From Thermoplasmata archaeon (GTDB lineage Archaea > Thermoplasmatota > Thermoplasmata > Lutacidiplasmatales > UBA184), in the NCBI GenBank assembly GCA_021848165.1, contig JAJZMW010000021.1:1-6514 (forward strand): a DNA stretch of 6,514 bases, in the 5' to 3' direction. A model generated the notes under the pieces. It was not told the DNA's origin. It saw only the letters and a list, made by a program, of their open reading frames with translations, and searched no databases. The stretch's first letter is position 1. Each line of letters opens with the position of its first letter. The position numbers and the translations under genes are program-made. Shown here piece after piece: positions 5,577 to 6,514 of this stretch.

Positions 5577-6335
5577 TTAGGCTTTGCCGAGCGAGGGGGG
5601 TGGGGTGCGGCCGGGGCCCGAGGGGATCCGCGCCGCCGCGACCAGGATCGGCGCGACCGTCGCGAACGCGGGCGCGAGGAGCAGGAAGTTCGACGCCCGG
5701 GGGACGGCGATCCCGAGTCCGAGGAGGGGGATGACGAGCAGGACGACCAGGATCGCGTAGAGGATCGTGGCGATCCCGATCAGGGGGGAGCCCCGGTCGC
5801 CGCTCCGCATCCCGAGGCCGATGACGAGGCCGATCCCCCCGATCCAGCCGAGCCACAGGCCGAGGAGCCCGGCGTAGGCGCCGAGGGGAGAGGCGCGCTG
5901 GAGGCAGGAGTAGGCGTTCGTCCACGAGCCCTGGACGCAGCCGGCGACGGAGGCGGCCGCCCCGGTCGCCAGGACCGTCGCCACGAGCGCCAGGAGCAGT
6001 CCGCTCGACCCGACGAGGCAGAGCGCCGACGGGAGCCAATACCGGGGGGCGACGCGGCGGAAGAGCGAGAAGCTCCACCGGTAGCAGACGAACGACACCA
6101 GGATCAGCACCGCCCCGGCCGCGGCGAGGATCCCGGCGATCTGCGTCCAGGCCGTGCCGAAGGGGATCGCGGGGGTCGCGCCCCAGCGAGCGAGCCCCCA
6201 GAGGAGCGCCGGGACCGCGAAGGCGACCGCCGCCCCGACGGCTCCGAAGATCCCCCCGGCGCGGAGCCAGCCGGCCCCACGACGGTCCAAGAATCGGTCG
6301 GTCGCCGAAGGCCCGGGGCTCATCGCGCTCGTCAT
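5577..6335 (-). CDS. Uncharacterised six-helix integral membrane protein
   Basis: I do not recognise a family. The 252-residue protein has six likely membrane helices at about 26-48, 62-84, 101-128, 151-175, 184-208 and 215-236. The loop at 85-100 has four arginines, the short loop at 176-183 is charged, and the tail is basic. By the positive-inside rule both ends and these loops are cytoplasmic. The uncharged loop at 129-150 would then be outside. It holds Cys133 and Cys144, which could form a disulfide. No transporter, protease or glycosyltransferase motif is visible, and there is no cleavable signal peptide. A second ATG at 6323 (residue 5) could be the true start: a weak ACGTAG TATA-like string lies 26 bp before it, though this is a poor match. 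It lies between the 5S gene and nfo. That it is a real gene is supported by strand, coding pattern and spacing. Confidence 0.75.
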   Translation of the reverse strand: MTSAMSPGPSATDRFLDRRGAGWLRAGGIFGAVGAAVAFAVPALLWGLARWGATPAIPFGTAWTQIAGILAAAGAVLILVSFVCYRWSFSLFRRVAPRYWLPSALCLVGSSGLLLALVATVLATGAAASVAGCVQGSWTNAYSCLQRASPLGAYAGLLGLWLGWIGGIGLVIGLGMRSGDRGSPLIGIATILYAILVVLLVIPLLGLGIAVPRASNFLLLAPAFATVAPILVAAARIPSGPGRTPPPSLGKA

Positions 6336-6380
6336 CGAACGTTCCCCGCTACGTCGCGAGGCCCCGCACCGGTCCCGAGA

Positions 6381-6503
6381 GGCTGACAGCTTTCCGCGGT
6401 TCCCGTAGGCTCGCGCACTTCAGTACCGCGCGGAACGCCAGTGGGCTTAACTGCCGGGTTCGGAATGGGACCGGGTGTTTCCCCACCGCTTTGGCCGTCA
6501 GCC
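6381..6503 (-). rRNA. rrf: 5S ribosomal RNA
   Basis: Read on the - strand, the sequence contains the conserved 5S elements in order: ACGGCC near the 5' end, GGTGGGGAAACACCCGG, then CCCATTCCGAACCCGGCAG with GTTAAGCCC, a GGTACTG turn and GTGCGCGAGCC. Its ends pair perfectly over seven bases (GGCTGAC at 6503-6497 with GTCAGCC at 6387-6381), which closes helix I and sets the boundaries at 123 nt. This length is normal for archaea. Only 11 bases upstream are in the window, so its promoter and any 23S or tRNA neighbour cannot be seen. No oligo-T terminator follows it within the 45 bases before the membrane-protein gene. Confidence 0.95.
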
Positions 6504-6514
6504 GAGCGGGCCAC

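Noticed and set aside
4581..6386. A 601-codon + strand frame opposite nfo and the membrane-protein gene.
   Set aside because: Same cause: repetitive Arg/Asp/Glu/Gly composition, no domain, runs into the 5S gene, and lies antisense to nfo with all its metal ligands intact.
6332..6514. A 60-codon - strand open frame at the right edge.
   Set aside because: It is read through the 5S rRNA, whose conserved loops and perfect terminal helix explain the sequence.
1..6514. Searched for CRISPR repeats, transposase genes, inverted terminal repeats, tRNAs, toxin-antitoxin pairs and phage genes.
   Set aside because: None found; the window is filled by housekeeping genes of uniform composition on one strand plus rpoK and 5S rRNA.

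Overview
This is a gene-dense, very GC-rich stretch of an archaeal chromosome. The archaeal markers are an RNA polymerase subunit K gene, a 5S rRNA with archaeal-type conserved loops, a transketolase split into two genes, a DUF357 protein, a translin-family protein, and TATA-type promoters placed so that transcripts should start at or next to the start codon. The combination of split transketolase, a transaldolase and leaderless promoters fits a high-GC member of Thermoplasmatota. That lineage is an inference, because no diagnostic 16S or 23S gene is present.

Layout. Positions 1-325 hold the rpoK promoter and rpoK, the only protein gene called on the + strand. Everything else is on the - strand and is read from right to left. 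First comes the 5S rRNA (6503 to 6381). It is followed by a six-helix membrane protein of unknown function (6335 to 5577) and the DNA-repair endonuclease IV gene nfo (5552 to 4611). A clear promoter then starts a six-gene run: transketolase N half (4544 to 3696), transketolase C half (3678 to 2713), transaldolase (2688 to 2041), a DUF357 protein (2030 to 1746), a translin/Trax-like protein (1774 to 1130) and a methylthioadenosine phosphorylase (1133 to 339). Spacings within the run are 17, 24 and 10 bp, then overlaps of 29 and 4 bp, so it is very likely one operon. It converges on rpoK with only 13 bp between the two stop codons.

How the genes work together. The two transketolase halves and the transaldolase supply most of the non-oxidative pentose phosphate pathway, which interconverts C3 to C7 sugar phosphates and supplies ribose for nucleotides. 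The last gene salvages purine and methylthioribose-1-phosphate from methylthioadenosine. Between them lie a DUF357 protein and a translin-family protein that keeps the acidic residues known as catalytic in Trax nucleases. An RNA-degradation activity is therefore plausibly tied to sugar-phosphate and nucleoside metabolism.

The most notable observations are the near-identical promoters of rpoK and the transketolase operon, both exactly 26 bp from an ATG; the translationally coupled DUF357-translin-phosphorylase cassette; and a non-canonical motif around the catalytic glutamate of the transketolase C half. I see no mobile element, CRISPR array, tRNA or defence system. There is no stretch over 300 bases without a gene.
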